A stretch of 64,000 bases of DNA from Pseudomonas fuscovaginae SE-1 (GCF_000364705.1 NZ_AQOH01000144.1:62001-126000); one strand, 5' to 3'; positions 15,812 through 25,567 are shown, counted from the first letter of the stretch. The notes: a model not told the origin generated them from the sequence alone. Translations and numbers: made by a program.

Positions 15812-16744
15812 TCAGGGGGTTGAATTGATGATATTGCCACGGATCCTGGCGGCCCCTCTCTCGTCCAGGTCCCCACGGGTTCGCACCGGCCTGAGATCGC
15901 CCTGAAGGGTATGGTTGATCTCATCGATGCCGGTCGTCGAGCGATTGCCGTTGGACTTGCCCAGCAGATACCGCAAGGACAACCGGAACTGTTCGGACTC
16001 ATGGGTCACCGGCCGCGTGCCATGCAATGTGCAGCTGTGCCACAGACCGACGTAACCGGTCCCGCCAAGCAAGGTCTGATCCTTGCATTCGATGGTATTG
16101 CCCTGGTCATCGCTATACATCCAGTCATTGCCGCCCAGCGGCTCAAGACGGTGAGGGAACAGCGTGGCACCGAAACGGTGAGAGCCGGGTATCACGTGCA
16201 GCGGCGAGTCATGCTCAGTGACATCGTGCAGATAGACATAAAGCGTCAGAAAGGTCGAAGGGTCCAGCTCGGTTCGCCCCTGTGGCCAGTCGATGATGTC
16301 CTGATGAAAGTCGATGCCTCGGAAATACGTTATATCCCGAAAGGGCTTCTTGATGTATGGGCCAAGGTTGGCCACGTTCACATCGCGAATCCGCTCGCGG
16401 ATCCAGTCCGGCAGCCATGCATCCGGCACGCCGCAGACCGCCTTGCGGATCACCACTTCATAATCCTCACCCAGCACTTCGCCGAGAACGCCCCTCAAGC
16501 GTGGATCTTGCTCTATGAACTGCAAATCTTCATCGAAATCATTGAGAAAATTGAAGCTTTTGGTCGGATTGGCGTTGAAATGGTTTTCCTGGGCCAAGTA
16601 TTCCGCTTCACTCATGAACAGATCGCCGCCAAAGGCGCGGGCAGCGGTCATGGCACGATAAAGCGCCTGAGTTTTCTCGACATTCAGGATTTCCCCGAAC
16701 AGATGAGCGCCCTGCTCCTTCAGATTTTTCAAGCAACTCGACAT
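15812..16744 (-). CDS. Phytanoyl-CoA dioxygenase (PhyH) family Fe(II)/2-oxoglutarate-type protein
   Basis: The 310-residue protein has the facial-triad motif FHQDIIDWPQ (His-Gln-Asp) and a distal LHGTRPVTHES...FRLSLRY, giving the second His and the 2-oxoglutarate arginine. The central SPLHVIPGSHRFG is diagnostic of PhyH proteins. The start chosen is ATG 16744; a longer upstream frame lacks family resemblance. It is the first gene of the minus-strand half of the sugar island, 102 bp before the ketoisomerase gene. Hydroxylation of a sugar or acyl substituent is plausible, but the substrate is unknown. Confidence 0.85.
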   Translation of the reverse strand: MSSCLKNLKEQGAHLFGEILNVEKTQALYRAMTAARAFGGDLFMSEAEYLAQENHFNANPTKSFNFLNDFDEDLQFIEQDPRLRGVLGEVLGEDYEVVIRKAVCGVPDAWLPDWIRERIRDVNVANLGPYIKKPFRDITYFRGIDFHQDIIDWPQGRTELDPSTFLTLYVYLHDVTEHDSPLHVIPGSHRFGATLFPHRLEPLGGNDWMYSDDQGNTIECKDQTLLGGTGYVGLWHSCTLHGTRPVTHESEQFRLSLRYLLGKSNGNRSTTGIDEINHTLQGDLRPVRTRGDLDERGAARIRGNIINSTP

Positions 16745-16930
16745 GATCCACTCGCTTAAAAGGTACGAAAACACGCTGATAACCTTATCGGCGGAGTGGA
16801 TTTTAAATTGAGTCGAAAGCCGAAAATAGCGGGCGCGCGCCCAGCGCCCGGCAAGGCCGCGACAGGTGGACAACCCCTCGGCTCATCGTCAGTATCTACG
16901 CCTGCGCCATGAGCTGGGAGAAAGCAGGCC
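16745..16930. other. Divergent intergenic region of the sugar island
   Basis: These 186 bp separate the divergent dioxygenase and formyltransferase genes and must hold promoters for both halves of the island. It includes a locally AT-rich stretch (ttttaaattgagtcgaaag), but I see no convincing -35/-10 pair or operator. Confidence 0.4.
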
Positions 16931-18256
16931 GTGATCATCATCGCCGGGAAAAACAACATTGCCGTACACGGGCTGGAGCTGGCCCTCAGACACTTCCCCG
17001 CACAGGCCCTGGCAGTGGTCTGCAACCGCAATGACAGCGGGGTCGATACCTGGCAGCGCTCTCTTCGCGCGGCGGCAAGGCGTCACGCGGTCAAGGAAAT
17101 CAGCCTGGAGGACGCCTACGAGCTGACCACCACCGCCTTCCTTTCCCTGGAGTTCGATCAACTGGTGGTACCTTCACGGTTCTCGGTCGCGAATCTCTTC
17201 AATATCCATTTTTCGCAACTTCCCGCCTACAAGGGCATGTTCACCTCCGTCTGGCCCCTGCTCCATGGCAGGCAGGAAGCGGCCGTGACACTGCACTACA
17301 TCGAACCCGGCATCGATACGGGTGATATCGTCGCCCAACAGACATTTCCGGTGCCTGCTTGGTGGACGTGCCGGGACCTTTACTTTGCGTTCAACCAACA
17401 GGCTGGCCAATTACTGGAGCACTGGTTCCTTCGATTGGTGGGCGGGTCCGTCGATGCCCGGCCTCAGGCTGCCGAGGGATCGAGTTATTTCTCGAAAACC
17501 TCGATCAACTACGCCGAGTCAGGTATAGCCCCCGTCACGACAGCATGGGAATGCGTCAATAAAATCAGGGCCTTCAGCTTTCGCGAGTATCAATTGCTGA
17601 AGTGGCAAGGGAGGCCGGTGGTTTCGGCGGGCATCCTGGACGACAAGTCGACCTGCAAACCGGGAACGGTCGTCCGGCAAAGCGATGACTACGCCGATAT
17701 CGCCAGCATCGATTTCGATGTCCGCCTTTTCTTCGACCGGTTACCCGCGATGCTCCAGGCCTGCGAGCGGGGAGACTTGGAAACGGTCATCAGGCTGGAA
17801 CAGAACATCGCCGGCTACGACGATGCCAACGAGAAAGGCTGGACCCCTCTCATCGTTGCCAGTTATGCCGGAGCCTACGAGGTCGTGAGCTGGCTCCTGA
17901 AAAAGGGGGCCTCACCAAACCGCGCCAACAACAAGGGCACGACGCCCTTGATGTACGCCAAGGATGCCTATTTCTCTGGCCGCTGCCGCAAGACATTCTT
18001 TTTGTTGCACCAATGTGGCGCTGACCTGGATGCACTGGACCATTCAGGCAAGCATCTTTCGGACTATCTGACCAAGGCGCAGTTCGCTGAACTCTTGACG
18101 CAACTGGAACGTTACCCAGCCAATCTTCTTGCAGGCATCGTCAAGTCCTCGCAAGCCGGACTGACAGCCCGAGCACGTGCAGGGTTGACAAGCCGATGGG
18201 CCATTGCAAACTACGCACACGCCCAATTTCCGGGCGGTCGTTGTTCAGTTAGGTGA
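16931..18256 (+). CDS. Sugar N-formyltransferase with C-terminal ankyrin repeats (QdtF-like)
   Basis: The 441-residue product has three parts. Residues 1-190 form a formyltransferase domain with the catalytic triad Asn91, His93 (FNIHFSQLPAYKG) and Asp129 (GIDTGDI). A beta-rich middle part spans about 191-265. Ankyrin repeats span about 275-390 (GWTPLIVASYAGAYEVVSWL, then GTTPLMYAKD). This architecture is known from QdtF of Providencia alcalifaciens, which N-formylates dTDP-3-amino-3,6-dideoxyglucose using N10-formyl-tetrahydrofolate and also binds the sugar in its ankyrin part. The start is GTG; no in-frame ATG fits. It is followed after 3 bp by a glycosyltransferase. The substrate is probably the product of the divergently encoded aminotransferase. 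Confidence 0.87.
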   Translation: MIIIAGKNNIAVHGLELALRHFPAQALAVVCNRNDSGVDTWQRSLRAAARRHAVKEISLEDAYELTTTAFLSLEFDQLVVPSRFSVANLFNIHFSQLPAYKGMFTSVWPLLHGRQEAAVTLHYIEPGIDTGDIVAQQTFPVPAWWTCRDLYFAFNQQAGQLLEHWFLRLVGGSVDARPQAAEGSSYFSKTSINYAESGIAPVTTAWECVNKIRAFSFREYQLLKWQGRPVVSAGILDDKSTCKPGTVVRQSDDYADIASIDFDVRLFFDRLPAMLQACERGDLETVIRLEQNIAGYDDANEKGWTPLIVASYAGAYEVVSWLLKKGASPNRANNKGTTPLMYAKDAYFSGRCRKTFFLLHQCGADLDALDHSGKHLSDYLTKAQFAELLTQLERYPANLLAGIVKSSQAGLTARARAGLTSRWAIANYAHAQFPGGRCSVR

Positions 18257-18259
18257 GGC

Positions 18260-19828
18260 ATGCCTGTGTGGTCGAGCAAAAAAGCGCGCGTCCTGATTTT
18301 CGGGGTGGGCTCCGGCGGGGTCAATTTTTATAAGAGTTCCCGCAGGCGCTTACGCGTACTGGGTTTTGTCGACAACAACTCGAAGAGGCAAGGCCAGCAG
18401 TTGTTTGGAAAGTTGATCTACGCGCCTCACGAATTGGCGCAACTGAATTTCGACAAAGTCATTATTGCCAGTGATTACTATGTCGAAATCTATCCACAGC
18501 TCATCGGCCTGGGACTGGCGGATACGCAGGTGGAAATTTTTCACCAGCAGGCAAACCAGAACACTTCGGTTTTCCAGCGGCTTCGTAGTGTCGGCACGGA
18601 ACGGTTCCTTGAGTGGATGTGTCGACGTGAGGGATGGGTCTCGGACCTGTTGTTCGCCTTGTTTTCCAGAACCGGTTCAGGAAAACAACAAGGACTCGAA
18701 CGCTTGCCGTTACAGTGGCTGGATCAGACCGATGAGTTCAAGGTTCATGTTTTCCGTCCGGCGCTTGCGGGACAGGTTCATGGGCCGCGATTCCTGGGAC
18801 AGCAGGTTCCGCCCACCGACGTCACTCTCCCGGAGGTTGCACTTCATCATTTGCGCCAAGGGCAGGTCGCGCCCGTCTCGCGCTCGGTCATCCTTCCCGA
18901 TGGACGCTTGCTCATCGAGCGCATCACCACCGTTGAACATCACAAGGCGGACTACAGCGTTGCTCACGTGGTGTTCCACGGCGAGGGGCTGGCACTGGTA
19001 CGTGTCAATGAGCCCGCACGGATTGAAAAAGGTATCCTGATAAACGGATGCAGCGAGGTGAACTATTATCACTGGGTAGTGGAAGTCTTGTCCCAGTTAC
19101 AGTTCATTGCCGAGCTGCCTGAACGATATGCCGACTACCCCATTCTTATCTCGGGGCGCAGCAGAAACATCCCGTCCATACGCACACTGATAGACAGTTT
19201 CGGAATCGACCGCCCATTCATCTATCTCGACACCCTGCAGACTTACCGTGTCGACGATCTGTTGTTTATCACGGCACCGAACAACATGATCGCCAACTTC
19301 AAGGACGGCGTCAAAAACACCACCGCAAGCAACTACGCACGCCCCGAGTCCATTCAGTTTCTTCGAGAGAAGGCGCTAAGCCTGGCGCAGGGCATCCCAA
19401 GCACCGAGCGACCCAAGCGGGTTTTTCTGGCGCGCAAAGGTTATCTGCGTCAATACAACCAGGGCGAAATCATCGAACTGCTGCGGCCGTATGGATTCAC
19501 CAGCGTCTACATGGAGGATCTGGACGTCAGCCAGCAAGTGGCGATCATGGCGAGCGCAGAAATGATCGTGGGCCCCACTGGCGCCGCCTGGACCAACATC
19601 ATGTTCGCCTCCAAGGGAACGCAGGCCTTGTGCTGGATGGCCGAGGAGTATGGGAATCTATCCTGCTTCTCGAATCTGGCAGCGATTGTCGGTGTGGAAA
19701 TGGATTTCCTGACCTACCCAACCGGCGCACGAAACTCCAGGGAGCTCTATTACCGGGGCTACCACCTTGACGCAGCGAAGGTCAGGGCATGGATTGAGCA
19801 ACGACTGCCGGATACGCCGGCCGGCTGA
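18260..19828 (+). CDS. DUF563/GT61-like glycosyltransferase with N-terminal Rossmann-like domain
   Basis: The 522-residue product begins with a nucleotide-binding-like segment (VLIFGVGSGGVNFY...VLGFVDNN, about 11-100), as in sugar-modifying proteins of the PglD/CapD N-terminal kind. From about residue 200 to 510 it shows the DUF563 pattern: NGCSEVNYYHWVVE, a LISGRSRNIPS stretch, RVFLARKGYLRQYN, and IVGPTGAAWTNIMFA near the C-terminus. DUF563 proteins are retaining glycosyltransferases. It lies 3 bp after the formyltransferase gene, so it probably transfers the N-formylated sugar, or a glycan containing it, to an unidentified acceptor. Confidence 0.8.
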   Translation: MPVWSSKKARVLIFGVGSGGVNFYKSSRRRLRVLGFVDNNSKRQGQQLFGKLIYAPHELAQLNFDKVIIASDYYVEIYPQLIGLGLADTQVEIFHQQANQNTSVFQRLRSVGTERFLEWMCRREGWVSDLLFALFSRTGSGKQQGLERLPLQWLDQTDEFKVHVFRPALAGQVHGPRFLGQQVPPTDVTLPEVALHHLRQGQVAPVSRSVILPDGRLLIERITTVEHHKADYSVAHVVFHGEGLALVRVNEPARIEKGILINGCSEVNYYHWVVEVLSQLQFIAELPERYADYPILISGRSRNIPSIRTLIDSFGIDRPFIYLDTLQTYRVDDLLFITAPNNMIANFKDGVKNTTASNYARPESIQFLREKALSLAQGIPSTERPKRVFLARKGYLRQYNQGEIIELLRPYGFTSVYMEDLDVSQQVAIMASAEMIVGPTGAAWTNIMFASKGTQALCWMAEEYGNLSCFSNLAAIVGVEMDFLTYPTGARNSRELYYRGYHLDAAKVRAWIEQRLPDTPAG

Positions 19829-19901
19829 ACACGTGGATCAGGTAGGTACCCGATCTGAACAAGGTCAAACAAACCCAACCGTTAGCAGGAACCCCAAAAC
19901 G

Positions 19902-20240
19902 ATGACAGACCTGAACACCCTGCGCGCCAGCCTCGAAAGCGGCGAGCACGCCTTTGCCGATACCCTGGCCTTCATCGCCGCCGGCTACGACTACCGGCCC
20001 CAGGCCTTCACCAACGGCGCCGTGGAAAACGCCGCCGGGCAGAACGAAGGCTCGTGCAAGACCCTGGGCCTGGCCCTGCTCGAAGGCCTGAGCGACCAGC
20101 AGACGCTGCTGGCGTTCGGCGAACACTACCGCTCGGTGCTGGCAACCCCGGAGGGTAGCGACCACGGCAATATCCGCGCGCTGATCAAGCACGGCCTGGC
20201 CGGCGTGAAGTTCACCGCGCAGCCACTGACCCGCCGCTGA
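19902..20240 (+). CDS. HopJ type III effector family protein
   Basis: The 112-residue protein matches the HopJ family pattern: ESGEHAFADTLAFIAAGYDY, PQAFTNGAVENAAGQNEGSC, GDHYR-like GEHYRSVLATPEGSDHGNIR. Despite the name, homologs are widespread in non-pathogenic Proteobacteria without type III secretion. No secretion genes or hrp box are seen here, so a housekeeping role is more likely. It marks the return to conserved backbone after the sugar island. Confidence 0.88.
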   Translation: MTDLNTLRASLESGEHAFADTLAFIAAGYDYRPQAFTNGAVENAAGQNEGSCKTLGLALLEGLSDQQTLLAFGEHYRSVLATPEGSDHGNIRALIKHGLAGVKFTAQPLTRR

Positions 20241-20247
20241 CGCCTTT

Positions 20248-20296
20248 GGACTGCCCCAAGAAGTTGGCCCCTCATCCAACTCTTGGGGGGCAGTCC
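20248..20296. repeat. Near-perfect 49-bp palindrome downstream of hopJ-like gene
   Basis: GGACTGCCCCAAGAAGTTGG (20248-20267), an 8-bp loop, then the complementary arm up to 20296. The arms differ only by small length changes in the C-run and A-run. It starts 7 bp after the stop codon, with no proper T-run, and could act as a stem that protects or attenuates the transcript. Confidence 0.65.
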
Positions 20297-20300
20297 ACTT

Positions 20301-20412
20301 TGTGGGAGCCGGCTTGCTGGCGATCCGCCGACAGGCGGCCATCCAGCATCTTGCCGGTATGAGTGAGATCGCAATCGCCAGCAAGCGTAGCGCCGCCCGG
20401 CCGGCTCCCACA
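20301..20412. repeat. REPIN with a 13-bp insertion in its right arm
   Basis: The left arm is tgtgggagccggcttgctgg (from 20301). The right arm is its inverted counterpart, atcgccagcaagc...gccggctcccaca, but the two halves of the right arm are separated by gtagcgccgcccg. Confidence 0.75.
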
Positions 20413-20436
20413 GAAAGCGACATTGTTTGGCCCAAA

Positions 20437-20468
20437 ATAAAAAACCGGCCCCAAGAGGCCGGTTTTTT
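20437..20468. terminator. Bidirectional intrinsic terminator (trxB side)
   Basis: AAAAACCGGCC, a CCAAGA loop and GGCCGGTTTTTT. The stem is flanked by A-run and T-run, so it can end both trxB (minus) and transcripts from the hopJ-like side (plus). Confidence 0.85.
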
Positions 20469-20482
20469 CATTTCAGGCTCAC

Positions 20483-21747
<1,265 letters not shown>

Positions 21748-22503
21748 ATGCCCGCACCCGTGATGTCCGGCCCGCACTACCTGCGCGAGGGCCTCAAACT
21801 GGTCCTCAGCCCGGGACTGCGCCTGTTTGTCCTGCTGCCACTGCTGGTCAACCTGGTGCTGTTCGTCGGGCTGATCTATTTCGCCGGCCACGAGTTCAGC
21901 CTCTGGGTCGATCACCTGATGCCGACCCTGCCCGGCTGGCTGAGCTTTCTCAACTACATCCTCTGGCCACTGTTCGTGGTGCTGGTGATCCTGATGGTGT
22001 TCTTCACCTTCACGATGCTGGCCAACATCATCGCCTCGCCGTTCAACGGTTTTCTCGCGGAAAAGGTCGAGGTGGTGGTGCGCGGCAGCGACAATTTCCC
22101 GGCCTTCAGCTGGAGCGAGCTGCTGGCGATGGTGCCACGGACCCTGGCGCGGGAAATGCGCAAGCTGGGCTATTTCCTGCCGCGAGCCATCGGCCTGTTC
22201 ATCCTGTCGTTCATCCCGGTGGTGAATATCATTGCTGCACCTTTGTGGCTGTTGTTCGGGGTCTGGATGATGGCGATCCAGTACATCGACTATCCGGCGG
22301 ACAACCACAAGATGAGCTGGCAGGACATGCTCGCCTGGTTGCGCAGCAAGCGCTGGCAGAGCATGAGTTTCGGCGGCAGCGTCTACCTGGTGCTGCTGAT
22401 CCCGGTGGTCAACCTGCTGATGATGCCGGCGGCGATTGCCGGGGCGACGCTGTTCTGGGTACGGGAACGCGGGGATGAGGCGCTGGCGCCGGTTGCACGC
22501 TGA
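21748..22503 (+). CDS. cysZ: Sulfate transporter CysZ
   Basis: The 251-residue membrane protein has the CysZ/EI24 pattern: [20 protein letters not shown] at the N-terminus, helices at about 25-50, 70-100, 145-180 and 205-230, and [16 protein letters not shown] in the loop. It imports sulfate for cysteine synthesis and functionally complements the cysD-cysNC genes 9 kb away. GGAG 7 nt upstream supports ATG 21748. Confidence 0.92.
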   Translation: MPAPVMSGPHYLREGLKLVLSPGLRLFVLLPLLVNLVLFVGLIYFAGHEFSLWVDHLMPTLPGWLSFLNYILWPLFVVLVILMVFFTFTMLANIIASPFNGFLAEKVEVVVRGSDNFPAFSWSELLAMVPRTLAREMRKLGYFLPRAIGLFILSFIPVVNIIAAPLWLLFGVWMMAIQYIDYPADNHKMSWQDMLAWLRSKRWQSMSFGGSVYLVLLIPVVNLLMMPAAIAGATLFWVRERGDEALAPVAR

Positions 22504-22522
22504 CGCCAGGCCAGCCAGATGG

Positions 22523-22552
22523 CACCGGGCCAGGAATCGGCCCGGTGTTCGT
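22523..22552. terminator. Likely terminator hairpin between convergent genes
   Basis: CACCGGGCC (22523-22531), a 7-nt loop, GGCCCGGTG (22539-22547), then TTCGTTTC. It lies between the cysZ stop and the stop of the minus-strand membrane protein gene. The T-run is imperfect. Confidence 0.55.
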
Positions 22553-22553
22553 T

Positions 22554-23132
22554 TCAGCTCGGGAGTGCAAAAATACCGATCAGGGCGAACGCCCAGACGA
22601 TACCGCCGAGCACGATCACCAGGTAGTTGAGCGGGCCGAAGCTGGCGTTGCTCTCACCCTCGACATCACCACTGGCAAAGTTGATGGCCTGCTGGCCCTG
22701 CCAGGTGATGAAGACCTGGGCGAATACCCAGAAGGTGCTGAGCACCACCAGCAAGGATCCGCCGATATTTTTCCTGACCAGGGTCTCCAGCACGTTGCTG
22801 AGCACCGCGCAGACCACAAACAGGGTCGCCCACAGCGAAGCATCCCAACGATAGCCACGACCGCTGGCGAGAATGCTCTTCTCGACGTTGCGGTACAGCG
22901 CGTGCACGAAGAAGATCGCGAAGATCCCTCGGGCGACCGGCCAGATATCCAACTGCGTCGACGCCTTGTACTGGCTCCAGTTCTTGTAGGACCAATAGAT
23001 CTGGTACAGCCCCAGGCTGAAGATGAACAGCACGAAGAACTTGGCTTTGGACACCACGTAGAAGCGGCCGGTGGCCTCGCTGCGCGGTGCATTCAGGTCC
23101 GCCTGGGGCGGTGCATAGATATTGTCGGTCAC
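22554..23132 (-). CDS. Integral membrane protein of unknown function (DUF4234-like)
   Basis: The 192-residue protein begins with a soluble NIYAPPQADL-type segment, a motif common to a family of small membrane proteins. About four hydrophobic helices follow, the first preceded by FYVVSKAKFFVLFIFSLGLY and then the IYWSYKNW motif. The start is GTG 23132, with AAGGAG 6 nt upstream; longer frames have no ribosome-binding site. It is monocistronic and convergent with cysZ. I do not recognise a function. Confidence 0.7.
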   Translation of the reverse strand: MTDNIYAPPQADLNAPRSEATGRFYVVSKAKFFVLFIFSLGLYQIYWSYKNWSQYKASTQLDIWPVARGIFAIFFVHALYRNVEKSILASGRGYRWDASLWATLFVVCAVLSNVLETLVRKNIGGSLLVVLSTFWVFAQVFITWQGQQAINFASGDVEGESNASFGPLNYLVIVLGGIVWAFALIGIFALPS

Positions 23133-23281
23133 GGAATCTCCTTGAAGGTGGTGGACACACCTGATGATAACGAGCCCGTGACCCGGATATCGAGGACGCA
23201 AAGGGCAGTCTGGAGCCTTCGTCACAAATCCATCACCCAAATGCCACAACCCCGCAACGGCTCCGGGTGAATACTGCAATC

Positions 23282-24460
23282 ATGACGACAGCTCTGCATA
23301 TCACCCTGATCACCGAAACCTTCCCACCCGAAATCAACGGCGTGGCCAATACCCTTGGCCGCCTGTGCGAGGGATTGCGCGCCCGTGGTCATCAAGTCGA
23401 GCTGGTACGCCCGCGGCAGAACTGTGACCTGAACCGCCCCAGCGATACCCAACTGCTGCTCTGTCGCGGCTGGCCACTGCCGGGCTATCCGGGCCTGCAA
23501 TGGGGGCAGTCGTCGATGCACAAGCTGTTGCGCCGCTGGAAACGCCAGCGCCCCGATGTGCTGTACATCGCGACCGAAGGTCCCCTGGGGCTCTCCGCGT
23601 TGCGCGCGGCACGCCGCCTGGGGATCTCCGTGGTCAGCGGTTTCCACACCAATTTCCAGCAGTATTCCAACCAGTACGGTCTGGGGATGCTGACGCGATT
23701 TCTGACCCACTACCTGCGCTGGTTCCACAATCGCTCCAAGCTGACCCTGGTTCCCAGTGTCAGCCAGCGCCTGGAGCTGGAGCGGCGCCACTTCGAACGC
23801 CTGGAACTGCTGTCGCGAGGCGTCGACAGCCAGTTGTTCCACCCGGCCAAGCGGCAGAATACGCTGCGGGAAAGCTGGGGACTGGCACCAGACGATATTG
23901 CAGTCATGTACGTCGGGCGGTTGGCGACCGAGAAGAACCTCGGCCTGCTGGGCCGGACTTTCCAGTCCTTGCAGGCGACTTATCCACAACGGACGATGAA
24001 GCTGGTCGTGGTCGGCGACGGCCCGTTACGCTCCTCGCTGGAGCAGGAGCTGCCCAGAGCGATTTTCTGCGGCACCCAGCGTGGCGAGGCCCTGGCGGCG
24101 CACTACGCCTGCGGCGACCTGTTCGTATTTCCCAGCCTGACCGAGACCTTCGGCAATGTAGTGCTTGAGGCACTGGCCTCGGGCCTGGCGGTGGTCGCCT
24201 ATGACCAGGCGGCCGCAGCCCAGCACATTCGCCATGGCTACAACGGCGTGCTGGCGATGCCCGGCGATGAGGACGCCTTCCGGGATGCGGCCTGCTGGCT
24301 GCTCGAAGGCGGGGAAACCTTGCGCAATGTGCGTCTGAACGCCCGTCAGCATGCCAGCCGGCAGAGCTGGGGGGCGATCGTCGAGCAATTCGAGATGAAG
24401 TTGCGCCGCGCCTGTGAAGCGGAACAGGGGACGCCCCATGCGCCCCCTGTTCCCAGATAG
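23282..24460 (+). CDS. GT4-family glycosyltransferase
   Basis: The 392-residue product has the GT-B fold signatures of family 4: ETFPPEINGVANTLGRL near the N-terminus, YVGRLATEKNLGLL (about 210), VVGDGPLR and the E-x7-E motif ETFGNVVLEALASG (about 290-303). Relatives are mannosyl- or glucuronosyl-transferases making cell-envelope glycolipids. ATG 23282 is favoured by the conserved MTTALHITLITETF start, though the ribosome-binding site is weak; a GTG five codons upstream is possible. It ends 3 bp from the convergent old yellow enzyme gene. Confidence 0.85.
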   Translation: MTTALHITLITETFPPEINGVANTLGRLCEGLRARGHQVELVRPRQNCDLNRPSDTQLLLCRGWPLPGYPGLQWGQSSMHKLLRRWKRQRPDVLYIATEGPLGLSALRAARRLGISVVSGFHTNFQQYSNQYGLGMLTRFLTHYLRWFHNRSKLTLVPSVSQRLELERRHFERLELLSRGVDSQLFHPAKRQNTLRESWGLAPDDIAVMYVGRLATEKNLGLLGRTFQSLQATYPQRTMKLVVVGDGPLRSSLEQELPRAIFCGTQRGEALAAHYACGDLFVFPSLTETFGNVVLEALASGLAVVAYDQAAAAQHIRHGYNGVLAMPGDEDAFRDAACWLLEGGETLRNVRLNARQHASRQSWGAIVEQFEMKLRRACEAEQGTPHAPPVPR

Positions 24461-24463
24461 ACC

Positions 24464-25567
24464 TCAAACGAGACTGGTCAGGGCCTCGCGGCTGAACGGC
24501 AGAATGTCCTGCTCGCGGCCGTCGCGCACTTTCACTGCCCAGTCCGGGTCGACCAGCAACGCGCGGCCCACCGCCACCAGGTCGAACTCATCGTTGTTCA
24601 GACGCTCCAGCAGCTTCTCCAGGCTCGCCGGCTGGGCCACCTTGTCGGTATTGACCATGAACTGCAGGAACTCACCATCCAGGCCGACGCTGCCCACGGT
24701 GATGGTCGGCTTGCCGGTCAGCTTGCGGGTCCAGCCGGCCAGATTGAGTGTCGAACCGTCGAACTCCGGCTCCCAGAAGCGTCGCGTCGAGCAATGGAAG
24801 ATATCCACACCGGCCTCGGCCAGCGGCTTGAGGAACTCGCCCAGCGCCTCCGGGGTTTGCACCAGGCGCGCGGTGTAGTCCTGCTGCTTCCACTGGGAGA
24901 AACGGAAAATGATCGGAAAGCCCGGGCCGACGGCGGCGCGCACGGCCCGGATCAGCTCGATGGCGAAGCGCGAACGGTTGGCCAGACTGCCACCGTATTC
25001 GTCACTGCGCTGGTTGCTGCCCTCCCAGAAGAACTGATCGATCAGGTAACCGTGGGCGCCGTGGATCTCGACACCGTCCATGCCGATGGCCTGGGCATCC
25101 TTCGCCGCCTGGGCGAAGGCGGCGATCACGTCCTGGATGTCCTGGTGGGTCATGCCGTGGACCACCACCTGGCCGTCCTTGAGTTTTTCACTCGGGCCGT
25201 AGCCGGGCACACTGGCATCCGGCTCGGTGCCCAGGCGCCGCACGTTGCCCACGTGCCAGAGCTGCGGCACGATCCTGCCCCCCTCGGCATGCACCGCGTC
25301 GACCACCTTCTTCCAGCCGGCCAGGGCCGCTTCACCATAGAAATGCGGCACGTTCGGATAACCGTTGGCCGCCGGGTGACCGACGGTGGTGCCTTCGGTG
25401 ACGATCAGGCCGACGCCGGCCGCCGCACGCTTGCGGTAGTACTCGATGACTTTCGAATTGGGCACGCCACCCGGGGAGAACGAACGGGTCATCGGCGCCA
25501 TCACCACGCGGGTCGGCAGCTCCAGGGCACCGAGATGGAAAGGCTTGAACAGGGCTTGGACCGACAT
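24464..25567 (-). CDS. Old yellow enzyme family NADH:flavin oxidoreductase
   Basis: The 367-residue TIM-barrel flavoprotein has VVMAPMTRSFSPGG, EIHGAHGYLIDQFFWEGSNQRSD-type substrate/FMN contacts (only part quoted) and a C-terminal VAVGRALLVDPDW. These mark OYE-type ene reductases, which reduce activated C=C bonds. His and Asn of the GIEIHGAHGYL region are conserved. The start at 25567 has GGAG 6 nt upstream. The physiological substrate is unknown. Confidence 0.9.
   Translation of the reverse strand: MSVQALFKPFHLGALELPTRVVMAPMTRSFSPGGVPNSKVIEYYRKRAAAGVGLIVTEGTTVGHPAANGYPNVPHFYGEAALAGWKKVVDAVHAEGGRIVPQLWHVGNVRRLGTEPDASVPGYGPSEKLKDGQVVVHGMTHQDIQDVIAAFAQAAKDAQAIGMDGVEIHGAHGYLIDQFFWEGSNQRSDEYGGSLANRSRFAIELIRAVRAAVGPGFPIIFRFSQWKQQDYTARLVQTPEALGEFLKPLAEAGVDIFHCSTRRFWEPEFDGSTLNLAGWTRKLTGKPTITVGSVGLDGEFLQFMVNTDKVAQPASLEKLLERLNNDEFDLVAVGRALLVDPDWAVKVRDGREQDILPFSREALTSLV

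Noticed and set aside
13541..19828. Sugar island as a complete O-antigen locus
   Set aside because: No polymerase, flippase, chain-length regulator or rml genes are present; only one glycosyltransferase.
19902..20240. Evidence for a type III secretion locus from the HopJ family name
   Set aside because: HopJ-family genes are widespread in genomes without type III secretion; no hrp box, chaperone or apparatus gene is present.
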